DNA of 14,852 bases from Deltaproteobacteria bacterium (GCA_016218905.1 JACRCS010000045.1:1-14852), one strand, 5' to 3'. Numbered from the stretch's first letter, positions 6,680-13,682 are shown. The notes: a model not told the origin generated them from the sequence alone. Program-made: numbers and translations.

Positions 6680-8105
6680 GAGCCCCCGAATCCTGGTGGT
6701 CGATGACGAGGCCGGGATGGCGGACCTGCTCACCCGAGTCCTTCACGCCGAGGGCTACGGCGTCTCGCGGGCGCTGTCGGCGGCGGAAGCGGAGAAGGCG
6801 CTGGAGGGAACGACCTTCGATCTGGTCCTCACGGACATGGTGCTCGGCGGGAAGGGCGGCGAGCACGTGGTCCGGCGGGTCAAGGAAGACCACCCCGACA
6901 CCGAGGTCGTCGTGATCACCGCCCACGCGTCGGTCGATTCGGCCATCGAGGTGATGAAGCTCGGGGCCTTCGACTACCTGCAAAAACCGCTTCTCCCGGA
7001 GGAGATCCTCCACACCGTGCGGCGCGCCCTGGAGCTCAGGGGCCTGCGCGAGGAGGTGAAGAGCCTGCGGCTGGAGAAGGAGCGCCACGGCTTCCAGGAG
7101 AAGATCCTGGGGCGCAGCCCCGCCGTTCGGCGCCTCTTCGAGCTGGTCCGGCGCGCCGCCCGGACCGACGCCACGGTGCTCCTGGAGGGCGAGTCCGGAA
7201 CCGGCAAGGAGCTCTTCGCCCGCGCGATCCACTCCGAATCGCCTCGGGCCGCGGGCCCCTTCGTGCCGGTCAACTGCGGGGCGATACCCGGAGAGCTCCT
7301 GGAGAGCGAGCTTTTCGGTCACACGCGCGGGGCCTTCACCGGGGCGCACCGCGAGCGGAAAGGCTACTTCGAGGCCGCCTCGGCCGGGACGCTCTTCTTG
7401 GACGAGATCGGGGAGATGGAGCCGAGGCTCCAGGTGAAGCTCCTCCGGGTCCTCCAGGAGGGCGCGATCACGCGGGTCGGCGAGAACCAGGAGAGGAGCA
7501 CCGACGTCCGCATCGTGGCGGCCACCAACAAGCGGCTCCGGGACGAGGTGACCCGGGGCGCCTTCCGGCAGGACCTCTATTACCGGCTCCACGTGGTACA
7601 CGTGGAGATTCCGCCCCTTCGGGACCGCCGGGAGGACATCCTGCTCCTCGCGCAGTCCTTTCTCCGGCGGTACTCGGAGAAGTACGGGAAACAGTTCCGG
7701 GACATCGAGCCGAGGGCTGCCATCATCCTGCAGCGGTACGACTACCCCGGGAACGTGCGGGAGCTCGAGAACATCATCGAGAGCGCGGTTGTGATCGGAA
7801 GCGGGCGGGTCTTGCGCGCCCCGCAGCTCCGCGACGCCATAGGCCCCGACACCTTCAACCGGCTCGAGGGCCCGCAGGGCGAGCTCGACCTCCCCTTCGC
7901 GGAGGCGCTGGACCGGGTGGTCGACGAGTTCGAACGCGTCTACCTGACCGAACAGCTCCGGAGGTTCGGGGGCCAGATCCACCGGGTGGCGCGGGCGAGC
8001 GGCCTCTCGCGCCGGACCATCGAGCGGAAGATGAAGCGGTACGCCCTGAGCCGCCGGGCTTTCCTGCCTTCGGGAGCGGAACCGGAGCCCGAGACCGAAC
8101 CGTGA
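6672..8105 (+). CDS. NtrC-family sigma-54-dependent response regulator
   Basis: This 477-residue three-domain protein has an N-terminal receiver (acidic pair D11-D12, phospho-acceptor D55, T83, K105), a central AAA+ sigma-54 interaction domain and a C-terminal Fis-type helix-turn-helix (about 436-456). The AAA+ domain has Walker A GESGTGKE at 173-180, an intact GAFTGA sigma-54 loop at 220-225 and Walker B LFLDEIGEM at 241-249. All key residues are present, so it should be an active enhancer-binding protein that remodels RNA polymerase-sigma-54 when phosphorylated. No cognate histidine kinase lies next to it. It starts with ATG after GGGGGAAG, inside the last codons of the GHMP-like gene, and its stop overlaps the next gene (GTGA). 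Whether it drives the sigma-54 promoter 3.2 kb upstream is unknown. Confidence 0.95.
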   Translation: MPESPRILVVDDEAGMADLLTRVLHAEGYGVSRALSAAEAEKALEGTTFDLVLTDMVLGGKGGEHVVRRVKEDHPDTEVVVITAHASVDSAIEVMKLGAFDYLQKPLLPEEILHTVRRALELRGLREEVKSLRLEKERHGFQEKILGRSPAVRRLFELVRRAARTDATVLLEGESGTGKELFARAIHSESPRAAGPFVPVNCGAIPGELLESELFGHTRGAFTGAHRERKGYFEAASAGTLFLDEIGEMEPRLQVKLLRVLQEGAITRVGENQERSTDVRIVAATNKRLRDEVTRGAFRQDLYYRLHVVHVEIPPLRDRREDILLLAQSFLRRYSEKYGKQFRDIEPRAAIILQRYDYPGNVRELENIIESAVVIGSGRVLRAPQLRDAIGPDTFNRLEGPQGELDLPFAEALDRVVDEFERVYLTEQLRRFGGQIHRVARASGLSRRTIERKMKRYALSRRAFLPSGAEPEPETEP

Positions 8106-8578
8106 AGGTCCTGATCCCGTGGTACTCCCGCACCGGCACGGTGGAGCGGCTGGTCGCCCTCGCGCGGGAGGCGCTCGCCGAAGCCGGCCACGAGGTCACG
8201 GCCGAGCGCCTCGTGCCGGAGGTCGACCTCCCCTACCCCCTCTGGCTCCTGCTCTCCTTCGTCCCCGGAGCCCGCTCGCCGCTGCGCAACCCGCCCGAGA
8301 CGGAAGGCTACGACCGCTGCCTCCTCGCCCTGCCCAAGTGGACCCTGGCCTGCCCCCCGGTGAACGCGTTCCTGGACGGCCGGCGTCTTCCCCCCACCGC
8401 CCTCCTCGTCGCCTGCGGAGGCTGGGACCACGAGCGCTATACCACCGAGCTCGTCGACCGCCTCACCGCCGCGGAAATCGAGGTGCTCGGGTCGTTGGCG
8501 GTGAAGCAGCGGCGTGTCGCGGACGGGAGCGCGGAAGCAGAAGTTCGGGCGTTTCTCGCCCGCTGTTTCCCCGCGTAG
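8102..8578 (+). CDS. Flavodoxin-like protein
   Basis: This 158-residue protein begins at GTG 8102, overlapping the preceding stop as GTGA. The N-terminal strand and FMN-phosphate loop are clear (KVLIPWYSRTGTVERL, loop about 8-15). LLALPKWTLACPPVNAFL (about 74-91) and VACGGWDHERY (103-113) occupy the positions of the other two flavin-contacting loops. It is probably a cytoplasmic FMN-binding electron carrier or NAD(P)H-quinone-reductase-like protein; the redox partner is unknown. As the last gene of the GHMP-like/NtrC-like/flavodoxin operon it is very likely co-transcribed and translationally coupled. Confidence 0.8.
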   Translation: MKVLIPWYSRTGTVERLVALAREALAEAGHEVTAERLVPEVDLPYPLWLLLSFVPGARSPLRNPPETEGYDRCLLALPKWTLACPPVNAFLDGRRLPPTALLVACGGWDHERYTTELVDRLTAAEIEVLGSLAVKQRRVADGSAEAEVRAFLARCFPA

Positions 8579-8639
8579 CTCGCTCCGCGTTTCTTCGGCG
8601 GCCGCGAGGCTCGCCCACTCCTCCGAGACAGTCACCAGG

Positions 8640-8968
8640 CCTCAGCTCGTCGGTCAAACGAGGGAGTCCCGCCACCTCTATGGGAAACTGCTGGAGGATG
8701 CCGAGGCAGCGGAAGACCTGGCGGAGTACCGCGCGGCCAAGGTTGCGGACGATGGGTTCCGGATCCCTCATGAAATCGTCGCCAGGGAGGTGGCCGGCGA
8801 GTCTTCCGTGAAACTCTGGCGCGAGCACCGCTGTTTGACCCAGGAAGCTCTCGCCAACGGAGCAGGAATCTCAAAACCTTACCTGTCCCAGATCGAAGCC
8901 GGGAAAAACGGCGGGGTACAGTGGCTGTCCTCAAGGCGCTGAAGGTCATCCTCCTCCCGGGGGCGTGA
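8640..8968 (+). pseudogene. Remnant of an XRE-family (HTH) antitoxin-like regulator
   Basis: The frame through 8640-8942 reads YGKLLEDAEAAEDLAEYRAA, then DGFRIPHEIV, then WREHRCLTQEALANGAGISK and PYLSQIEAGK. This is the typical layout of XRE antitoxins of RelE/HigB-type toxin-antitoxin pairs: a DAEDAADL linker, then a helix-turn-helix. After GKNGG the frame breaks. The expected continuation VAVLKALKV is found in another frame from GTG 8921 and ends at 8968, shortened. No plausible start codon or N-terminal domain precedes the linker, and no toxin gene lies alongside. It is best read as a decaying gene left by an earlier insertion; a short functional DNA-binding peptide cannot be excluded. Confidence 0.7.
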
Positions 8969-8974
8969 TTCGCG

Positions 8975-9004
8975 TTGACAGGCCCGAGCCGCCGGGGCTA
9001 GCGT
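8975..9004 (+). promoter_or_regulatory. Sigma-70 promoter of a candidate small RNA
   Basis: A perfect -35 box TTGACA (8975-8980), an 18-base spacer, then TAGCGT (8999-9004). Transcription would start near 9011. No convincing coding frame begins downstream before a strong terminator. Confidence 0.5.
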
Positions 9005-9006
9005 GC

Positions 9007-9110
9007 CCCCATCCGGAGGGTGGGGATGGGGAGAGAGCCGGAACCGGGAACAGCAGGAAGAACAGAGGCGTCGCCGCCGACGGGAAGTCGGCCGCGGCGC
9101 CTCTTTGCGT
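9007..9110 (+). ncRNA. Candidate small non-coding RNA, about 100 nt
   Basis: The segment lies between a TTGACA promoter and a strong intrinsic terminator and has no credible protein. Its 5' part can form a hairpin, CCCCATCC (9007-9014) with GGATGGGG (9024-9031). The same G-rich stretch (GGAGGGTGGGGATGGGG) could alternatively form a G-quadruplex. A purine-rich single-stranded linker (about 9032-9064) follows, then the terminator hairpin. No known RNA family was recognised. It could instead be the leader of a gene that is now lost. Confidence 0.4.
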
Positions 9111-9122
9111 TCATGGTTTTTG
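9065..9122 (+). terminator. Strong intrinsic terminator, possibly bidirectional
   Basis: A 17-position stem (9065-9081 with 9087-9103) has one C-C mismatch, one G-U wobble and the loop GGGAA. It is followed by TTTGCGTTCATGGTTTTT. On the opposite strand it lies 60 bases after the integrase stop and is followed by a CTGTTCTTCC tract, so it may also end integrase transcription. Confidence 0.7.
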
Positions 9123-9162
9123 CGTTCGCATGCAACCTTTACGGTGGGCTCCTCAGGTGAGC

Positions 9163-10300
9163 TCAGCCGGCCGCCGGCTGCCGCCCCGGGGCGCCGGCCC
9201 GCTGGCCGCGAAGGTCCGCAGGGCTGCGCACGGCCAGGCCGGGCCGGTTCATGACGTGCGTGTAGACCCCCGGCAGTCCGTTCTTCCGGTCCGCCTCGAA
9301 GAGTTCCCGGACCTTGGCGAGGTGGGCCTGCAACGGCTCTCGGACGCAGTCCGGAAGCATCGTGACCCTATTCTTCGCCCCCATTCCGTCCCGCACCACG
9401 ATTTGACCATAGGCGAAGTCGAGGTCTTTCACGCGAAGACGAATGCAGTCCGAGATGCGAAGACCGCTCCCGTAGAGCAGCTCCGCCATCAGCCGGTGGG
9501 CGCCCTCCATCCTCTCGAGAACGCGATCGACCTCGGGCAGCGCCATCACCGTAGGGAGCCTGCGGGGACGTTTCGCCTTCCCGAACTCCCCGATGATCTC
9601 GAGGGGCCGACCGATGGCTTCCCGATAGGCGAAGACGAGCGCACAGAGGGCCTGGTTCTGGGTGCTCGCCGCGACGTGCCGGTCCTTCGCAAGGTACGAG
9701 AGGTAGTTTCGTACGGCTTCCTCGGCGTTCTCCTTCGGGGGCAGGCCATTGTTGTACGTGAGGAAGCGATGGAGCCACTCCTCATAGGCCCTCTCGGTGT
9801 GAAGCGAATAGTGGCGCGTGCGCAGCTCCGCCCGAAGCCGATCGAACAGGGCCGAGTGTTCTTCGAGCATCTTCACCCCCCCGCGGACTGTCCGGAGCGG
9901 GAGGCCGGGGGGCTTCCGCGTGCCGCGGAATCGCGTCGGATTGATGGCCAGCGAGGATCTCGGGAAAACTCAGGTGGGGTTCTTTCCAAGCCCTCCAGGG
10001 GAAGTCAGCGGCCCAGGGGACCTTTACGAGATCCTCGTAGAGGATGCGAACCGCATCGACGACCTGGCCGATCTGCCAGTCCGCGAGCTGCCAGCGCCCG
10101 AGCACGCGGCCGAAGTACGAGCCGACCTCTTCGGCGGTGCGGTCCGCAAGCCGCGAGCCGGGCAAGGCATCGACGAAGTGCCGAGCGCGCTTCAAGATCC
10201 ACTCGGCCCCCTTGCCCCGGACGCCCCGCCGTGCGACACACTCGCGGTAGCGGCCCCAGAAGGCATCAATGCGCTTCGCCTGCTCTCCCCCCTGTTTCAC
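9163..10300 (-). pseudogene. intI: Integron integrase, frameshifted and missing its catalytic core segment
   Basis: From GTG 10300 (ribosome site GGGGAGGG) the frame encodes an N-terminal extension (AFWGRYRECVARRG through ADWQIGQVVDAVRILYEDL) of a kind I recall from some long environmental integron integrases. At a run of seven G's (9876-9882) the frame must shift by one base to reach the recombinase core (YSLHTERAYEEWLHRF, STQNQALCALVFAYREAIG, box I GSGLRISD, KNRVTMLPDCVREPL). Six G's would give one continuous frame. Near 9262 the protein jumps from NGLPGVY directly to YTHVMNRPG. Compared with IntI proteins about 100 residues are missing, including the KYPNAG/W region specific to integron integrases and the catalytic H-x-x-R and second His/Trp. 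Box I Arg, the beta-strand Lys and the nucleophile Tyr remain. It should be unable to recombine cassettes. It lies in the usual divergent orientation to the cassettes. Confidence 0.85.
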
Positions 10301-10339
10301 GTCGACCCTCCCCGGAGAAGGAAGCCCGTCTTCCAGTGC

Positions 10340-10355
10340 CTGTATAAAATACCAG
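10340..10355 (-). promoter_or_regulatory. LexA-like SOS box in the integrase promoter
   Basis: CTGTATAAAATACCAG is a CTG-N10-CAG site with an AT-rich core, the layout of the LexA box of many Proteobacteria, 40 bases upstream of the integrase GTG. It overlaps a possible minus-strand promoter: -35 TTGCGG (10373-10368), a 16-base spacer, -10 TATTTT (10351-10346). SOS control of intI is established for several integrons. Whether the host LexA recognises this motif is not known. Confidence 0.6.
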
Positions 10356-10532
10356 GTAAGAGCCACGCCGCAAGGAGAAGCGAGGCTCGCCCCCTCTCGT
10401 CGTGTGCCATCGCCTCGATCCACCAAGCTGGGCAGCCGACTACCCAGCGCCAGGCTGCGAGTTCCGGCCGGGCAGAATCGGAGACGCCAGCTGTGCGCCG
10501 GTCCAAACGAGACCGACTCAAAACTCGATACA

Positions 10533-10562
10533 GCGGATTATCAAGGCGCCTTGATAATCCGC
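10533..10562. repeat. Perfect 30-bp palindrome plus a third half-site
   Basis: GCGGATTATCAAGGC is followed directly by its exact reverse complement, centred on GGCGCC. The inner 10-mer TTATCAAGGC occurs a third time in direct orientation at 10575-10584. It lies between the integrase start and the cassettes. It could be an operator, a folded single-stranded or RNA hairpin, or two abutted terminal repeats of a mobile element. Confidence 0.85.
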
Positions 10563-10574
10563 CCTAAACCTGGT

Positions 10575-10603
10575 TTATCAAGGCAGGAGGGCAAAGATAT
10601 ACA
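10575..10603 (+). promoter_or_regulatory. Candidate cassette promoter (Pc)
   Basis: TTATCA (10575-10580), a 17-base spacer, then TATACA (10598-10603) on the plus strand, just upstream of the proposed attI crossover. Its position and direction suit the promoter that drives integron cassettes. Its -35 overlaps the third TTATCAAGGC half-site, so anything bound there could control it. Confidence 0.4.
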
Positions 10604-10617
10604 CACGAATCATCGCG

Positions 10618-10714
10618 CTATCACGCTGACGTGATAGTCACCTGTTCGCCACGATACGCACGCAGCCAGACGTTAGCCCCGATAGCTACTTGACCGCTCG
10701 CCAGCACGTTAGCG
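10618..10714 (+). other. Probable attI recombination region
   Basis: The region contains an 8-bp perfect stem CTATCACG-CTGA-CGTGATAG (10618-10637), then three core-like boxes: GTTCGCC (10644-10650), GTTAGCC (10672-10678) and GTTAGCG (10708-10714). GTTCGCC is the exact reverse complement of the R'' box (GGCGAAC) of the first cassette's attC, so the cassette most likely starts at T10645. GTTAGCC matches that R'' at 6 of 7 positions and is the alternative; the extra boxes could be integrase-binding repeats. Of the 10301-10775 gap, the other parts are the LexA box, the palindrome and the Pc candidate listed separately; 10360-10530 shows nothing recognisable. Confidence 0.55.
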
Positions 10715-10775
10715 CGATTTGAGGGAGCTCATCAATTCATAAGGCTGATGTCATTATGATGGCCATGGAGGATAT

Positions 10776-11321
10776 ATGGACACGAAGATAACGATCGCTC
10801 TTGTCTCTGCCTGCGCTGCCCTGGTTGTTTCGATCATTAATTTGATAGCAGGCATAGTCCTCGCGAAGCGTTCCTATGCGAATTCTGCATCTCTGGAGCG
10901 TTATAAGGTAGTGCTTAACGTGGCGACTGAGGAGCTATGTCATACGATGGAGGCGCTCGCAGAGGGAGTTCGTTGCATTCAAAACGTCAAGGATGTGATT
11001 TGGACTATTGTTCAAAGTGTCCCTTCTAGCCTTGACACGGCGGATATAAATGGCGCCCTGATCAAGGCGGCAATGGAGATTGAGACAGCCTTTGGCAAGA
11101 ACGATGCATACTTGACGCCGGAGCAACGGAAACCGTTTCATGCCGCAAAGAACCTTTCCTTAACGGTCAAAGAAACGGTCAGAGCACTCCAGGACGTGAC
11201 AATGATGACGGATGAAACGCGGCGCACGTTGCTGGATCTGCGGCGGGATCTCTCGGATGCACAGGCTCAACTCCGAGACTCTAAGCTGGACACGCTGCTC
11301 AGGCTGGAGGGTATCCAATGA
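10776..11321 (+). CDS. Single-pass membrane protein with helical cytoplasmic domain, unknown function
   Basis: This 181-residue protein starts at ATG 10776 after GGAGG (10767-10771). One N-terminal transmembrane helix (about 4-30, ITIALVSACAALVVSIINLI...) is followed by a basic residue pair (K31-R32), which suggests the rest faces the cytoplasm. Residues 40-181 are predicted to be almost all helical, with a charged heptad-like C-terminal part (about 140-175, TRRTLLDLRRDLSDAQAQL) that may form a coiled coil. I recognise no family. The stop overlaps the next start as ATGA, so it is translated together with the receiver/ATPase protein and may anchor or sense for it (inference). Confidence 0.8.
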   Translation: MDTKITIALVSACAALVVSIINLIAGIVLAKRSYANSASLERYKVVLNVATEELCHTMEALAEGVRCIQNVKDVIWTIVQSVPSSLDTADINGALIKAAMEIETAFGKNDAYLTPEQRKPFHAAKNLSLTVKETVRALQDVTMMTDETRRTLLDLRRDLSDAQAQLRDSKLDTLLRLEGIQ

Positions 11322-12997
11322 CAGGAGGCGAAGAAATCGGGAGGTCGCCCGTCGAGAGACTCAGGGTTCTTTGGGTTGACGACGAGCCGAGGTCCCTAGG
11401 CACAACAACAACCGCCCTTTGCGAAATCATGCCAGAACTTCTATGTGACTTCGCGTCCTCTATATCTGTCGCGCTGAACAAGCTCGCGAAAGAAGTCTAC
11501 GGAGTCCTCCTGGTCGACATTTACGATATACCTTTGGGCAACCTCGGGCGTTATGAAGCTGCCTTGGCGCCCTTGCTAGGCAAGTTTCAGAATCGCACTG
11601 GCCTAGCCTTGGTCGAGGCAATCCGAACAGGGCTTCTTCCTAAGAGCATTGGAGATTCCCTTGAACGCTCGCCCATTATTGTGACTAGTGGGTTTCCGCA
11701 TAAGGCATTGTTGCAGGACGGACTAGATGTAGCTCTCGGCAATGTTTTCTTTCTTCCAAAAGCCGACATCATAGGCAATCCTGCGGCCCTGGCAGCAGCT
11801 ATCAAGGACGCCTTGAGTGCCGTGGCAGATTCTGGCAGTAGTGGAGAGAAGACGGATGGCTCAGCACAGCATACTATGCAGGCCTCGCCGCACGATTTGT
11901 CGGGAGTTCGAAGAATCACGAGGACCTTCGCACAAATGTTGCACGACAATATACTCGAGCTCATTGCTGCTCGAGACGCGGTAGAGAACATCAACCATTT
12001 CTTCGGACCGAACCCTTTCAACTTCTCGCCAGACGAAACCGGCCGAACCTCTACTGCGCTGTTTGATACTCCGGCGAGTGCCATGATTGATCTCGTCAGT
12101 CGGGTTCACCGTGCGCTTTCCACTCCAAGTGATGCAGCACTTCACCTAATACCCCTTAGGACCAAGTCTGCGGCCGCAGTCGAGCTTGCCGGAGAGGTAA
12201 GGGGGTTTCAAGATTCTATATTGCCAAGCAACCTCCTCGAACTCGCCGACGAAGCTCTGCAGTTGGTTGGGGCTTCCGGTATTCGGCGGTCCGTGGACGG
12301 AGGTCTATTGGGGCAGCTTGAAACCACGGCAATAGAGGTGAAGAGGATTTCGTGCCAGTTCGATCTAAACCAGCTATCCTTGCGCCTTGAAGAGATGTTG
12401 CAGCGTGCTGAGCTAGTCACCGCCTATCTTCGTTCCGGGGACGCTAAACTGACAGATGAAAAAAGGCGCATTAGCACCACTGAACTTCTAGCTTCGGTTG
12501 TCGCCAGTGCTCAAAGCTACGCCAGGGCCAAAGGCGTCGAAATACAACTAAAGAGATCCAGCGCTGATTTTGTCCTTAGGGGCGATTTTACGGAACTTGC
12601 CAGGGCACTGAAGAGCATCCTACTCAACGGGGTTAAATATAGTTTTGGAATGCAAGGAGGAAGACTTCCATGGGTTGTGGTGTCCCAGAATATGGAGGCC
12701 AACCAAGTTTGTATATCCATAGAGAACTGGGGTGTTCCTATTGTCCAAGAGGAGTTGGATTCAGGGCTTATTTTCCAAGAAGGGTACAGGAGCGAAGACG
12801 CGAAACGGCACTCCAAGTCCGGTCACGGTATGGGTTTGTCGGATGCTCTCGCGATAATTAAGAGACACTCTGGTTCAATTACGGCCGAGAGCGTGCCAGC
12901 TCAATCGAGAGGAGGACGCCCCAGCAAAGCGCACATAACCACCTTCAGGGTTAGGCTACCCTACCAAAGAGCAGAGCGGGCAAAGGACATCGGTTGA
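11318..12997 (+). CDS. Receiver-domain/GHKL ATPase protein (unorthodox two-component-type signal transducer)
   Basis: This 559-residue protein uses ATG 11318, overlapping the previous stop, with GGAGGG six bases upstream. Residues about 15-168 are receiver-like: VDDE with D21-D22, LLVDIY with D67, VTSG with T123 and LPK with K148. The loop after D67 carries a long insert (about 70-100). A helical middle (about 195-400) follows. Residues about 385-550 are a histidine-kinase-type ATPase: N-box LLNGVKYSF (N437), G1-like IENWGVPI (469-474), F-box FQEGY (486-490) and G2 SGHGMGLS (501-508). No canonical H-box with a phospho-acceptor His in an SHELRTP-like context is visible; H209 is the only other tempting helix histidine. 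The G1 motif has Asn where most kinases have Asp. The receiver-first order is the reverse of common hybrid kinases. It may be a self-contained sensor/regulator or an ATPase switch without phosphotransfer. Confidence 0.85.
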   Translation: MTGGEEIGRSPVERLRVLWVDDEPRSLGTTTTALCEIMPELLCDFASSISVALNKLAKEVYGVLLVDIYDIPLGNLGRYEAALAPLLGKFQNRTGLALVEAIRTGLLPKSIGDSLERSPIIVTSGFPHKALLQDGLDVALGNVFFLPKADIIGNPAALAAAIKDALSAVADSGSSGEKTDGSAQHTMQASPHDLSGVRRITRTFAQMLHDNILELIAARDAVENINHFFGPNPFNFSPDETGRTSTALFDTPASAMIDLVSRVHRALSTPSDAALHLIPLRTKSAAAVELAGEVRGFQDSILPSNLLELADEALQLVGASGIRRSVDGGLLGQLETTAIEVKRISCQFDLNQLSLRLEEMLQRAELVTAYLRSGDAKLTDEKRRISTTELLASVVASAQSYARAKGVEIQLKRSSADFVLRGDFTELARALKSILLNGVKYSFGMQGGRLPWVVVSQNMEANQVCISIENWGVPIVQEELDSGLIFQEGYRSEDAKRHSKSGHGMGLSDALAIIKRHSGSITAESVPAQSRGGRPSKAHITTFRVRLPYQRAERAKDIG

Positions 12998-13626
12998 GTC
13001 TACGTCGAAAACCTGACTCAGAGACTGAGATCGGGCCACAGCTCACCGCCCACTGTGAGGCAAGTACGGCTTACCTTGCTGAAGTATGCAAACGCCCCTG
13101 TGCTTCCGTGGAGATCGAAGTGGGAAGCTCCTTTGGGCACACTTTGAGTCGCCTTGCAGCCCACAATACGGCCACGCTGTTTTTCGGTATCGAGATCAAC
13201 GCACAACGGCATGAAGAGGCCGCAAGAAGGGCAGTTCGGCTCAGCCTCCCGAATCTGCACTTCATCCAAGCTGACGCCGTCGAGATTGTGACGAAGCATT
13301 TGCCCGCCTGTTCAGTGTCGGTTTTTCATATCTACTTCCCTTCTGAGAGCTACATCGACCCTAAAGGAAACAGGAGACCACTGATGACGCGCGATTTTGG
13401 AAATGGACTCTATCGTACTCTGAGGAAGGGCGGAATACTCAGAGTTTTGACTGATTCCAAGCACTACTTTGATAACGTACGCCGCATGCTGGCTGGCCTC
13501 CCATTCTGGCCATTTCGATGCAAGCCTCTTTCTTTGGCTTTACCGCCTGGCGTTGTTGCTGGGACACCTTTGGAATACAGGTACAGGCAAGATGGGCAGA
13601 TTTACTCATTGCATTTAGTTAAGTAA
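12994..13626 (+). CDS. Divergent TrmB-like SAM-dependent methyltransferase
   Basis: This protein has 210 residues from TTG 12994, which overlaps the previous stop as TTGA and has AAAGGA six bases upstream. The Rossmann methyltransferase motifs are clear: motif I EVGSSFGHTL (42-51), acidic end of strand 2 GIEI (65-68) and motif III-like QADAVE (92-97). Then come VFHIYFPSESYIDPKGNRRPL (110-130), GGILRVLTDS (146-155) and a C-terminal LEYRYRQDGQIYSLHL. The order and spacing match TrmB, the tRNA guanine-N7 (m7G46) methyltransferase. However, the diagnostic FPDPWPKxRHxKRR segment is changed to FPSESYIDPKGNRRPL, so catalysis or RNA target may differ. An accessory copy in a cassette is unlikely to be the housekeeping enzyme; a modified tRNA, rRNA or other substrate is inference. 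Confidence 0.85.
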   Translation: MSLRRKPDSETEIGPQLTAHCEASTAYLAEVCKRPCASVEIEVGSSFGHTLSRLAAHNTATLFFGIEINAQRHEEAARRAVRLSLPNLHFIQADAVEIVTKHLPACSVSVFHIYFPSESYIDPKGNRRPLMTRDFGNGLYRTLRKGGILRVLTDSKHYFDNVRRMLAGLPFWPFRCKPLSLALPPGVVAGTPLEYRYRQDGQIYSLHLVK

Positions 13627-13682
13627 TTGGGGGCCGACCAGGAGAGTAAGGCCACTTCTTTTGTATCACTTCCCTAGGTTTT

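Noticed and set aside
4258..6915. 885-codon plus-strand open frame
   Set aside because: Arg/Pro/Gly-rich nonsense frame crossing the Nudix, GHMP-like and NtrC genes; explained by high GC.
6351..7982. 543-codon minus-strand open frame
   Set aside because: Antisense to the NtrC-family gene, with no recognisable domain.
8965..10347. 460-codon plus-strand open frame
   Set aside because: Runs through the small-RNA candidate and antisense to the integrase; no domain, biased composition.
10600..10650. A third attC ending at GTTCGCC
   Set aside because: The 8-bp stem is present but no R''-like box ending in AAC lies at the right distance; kept as part of attI.
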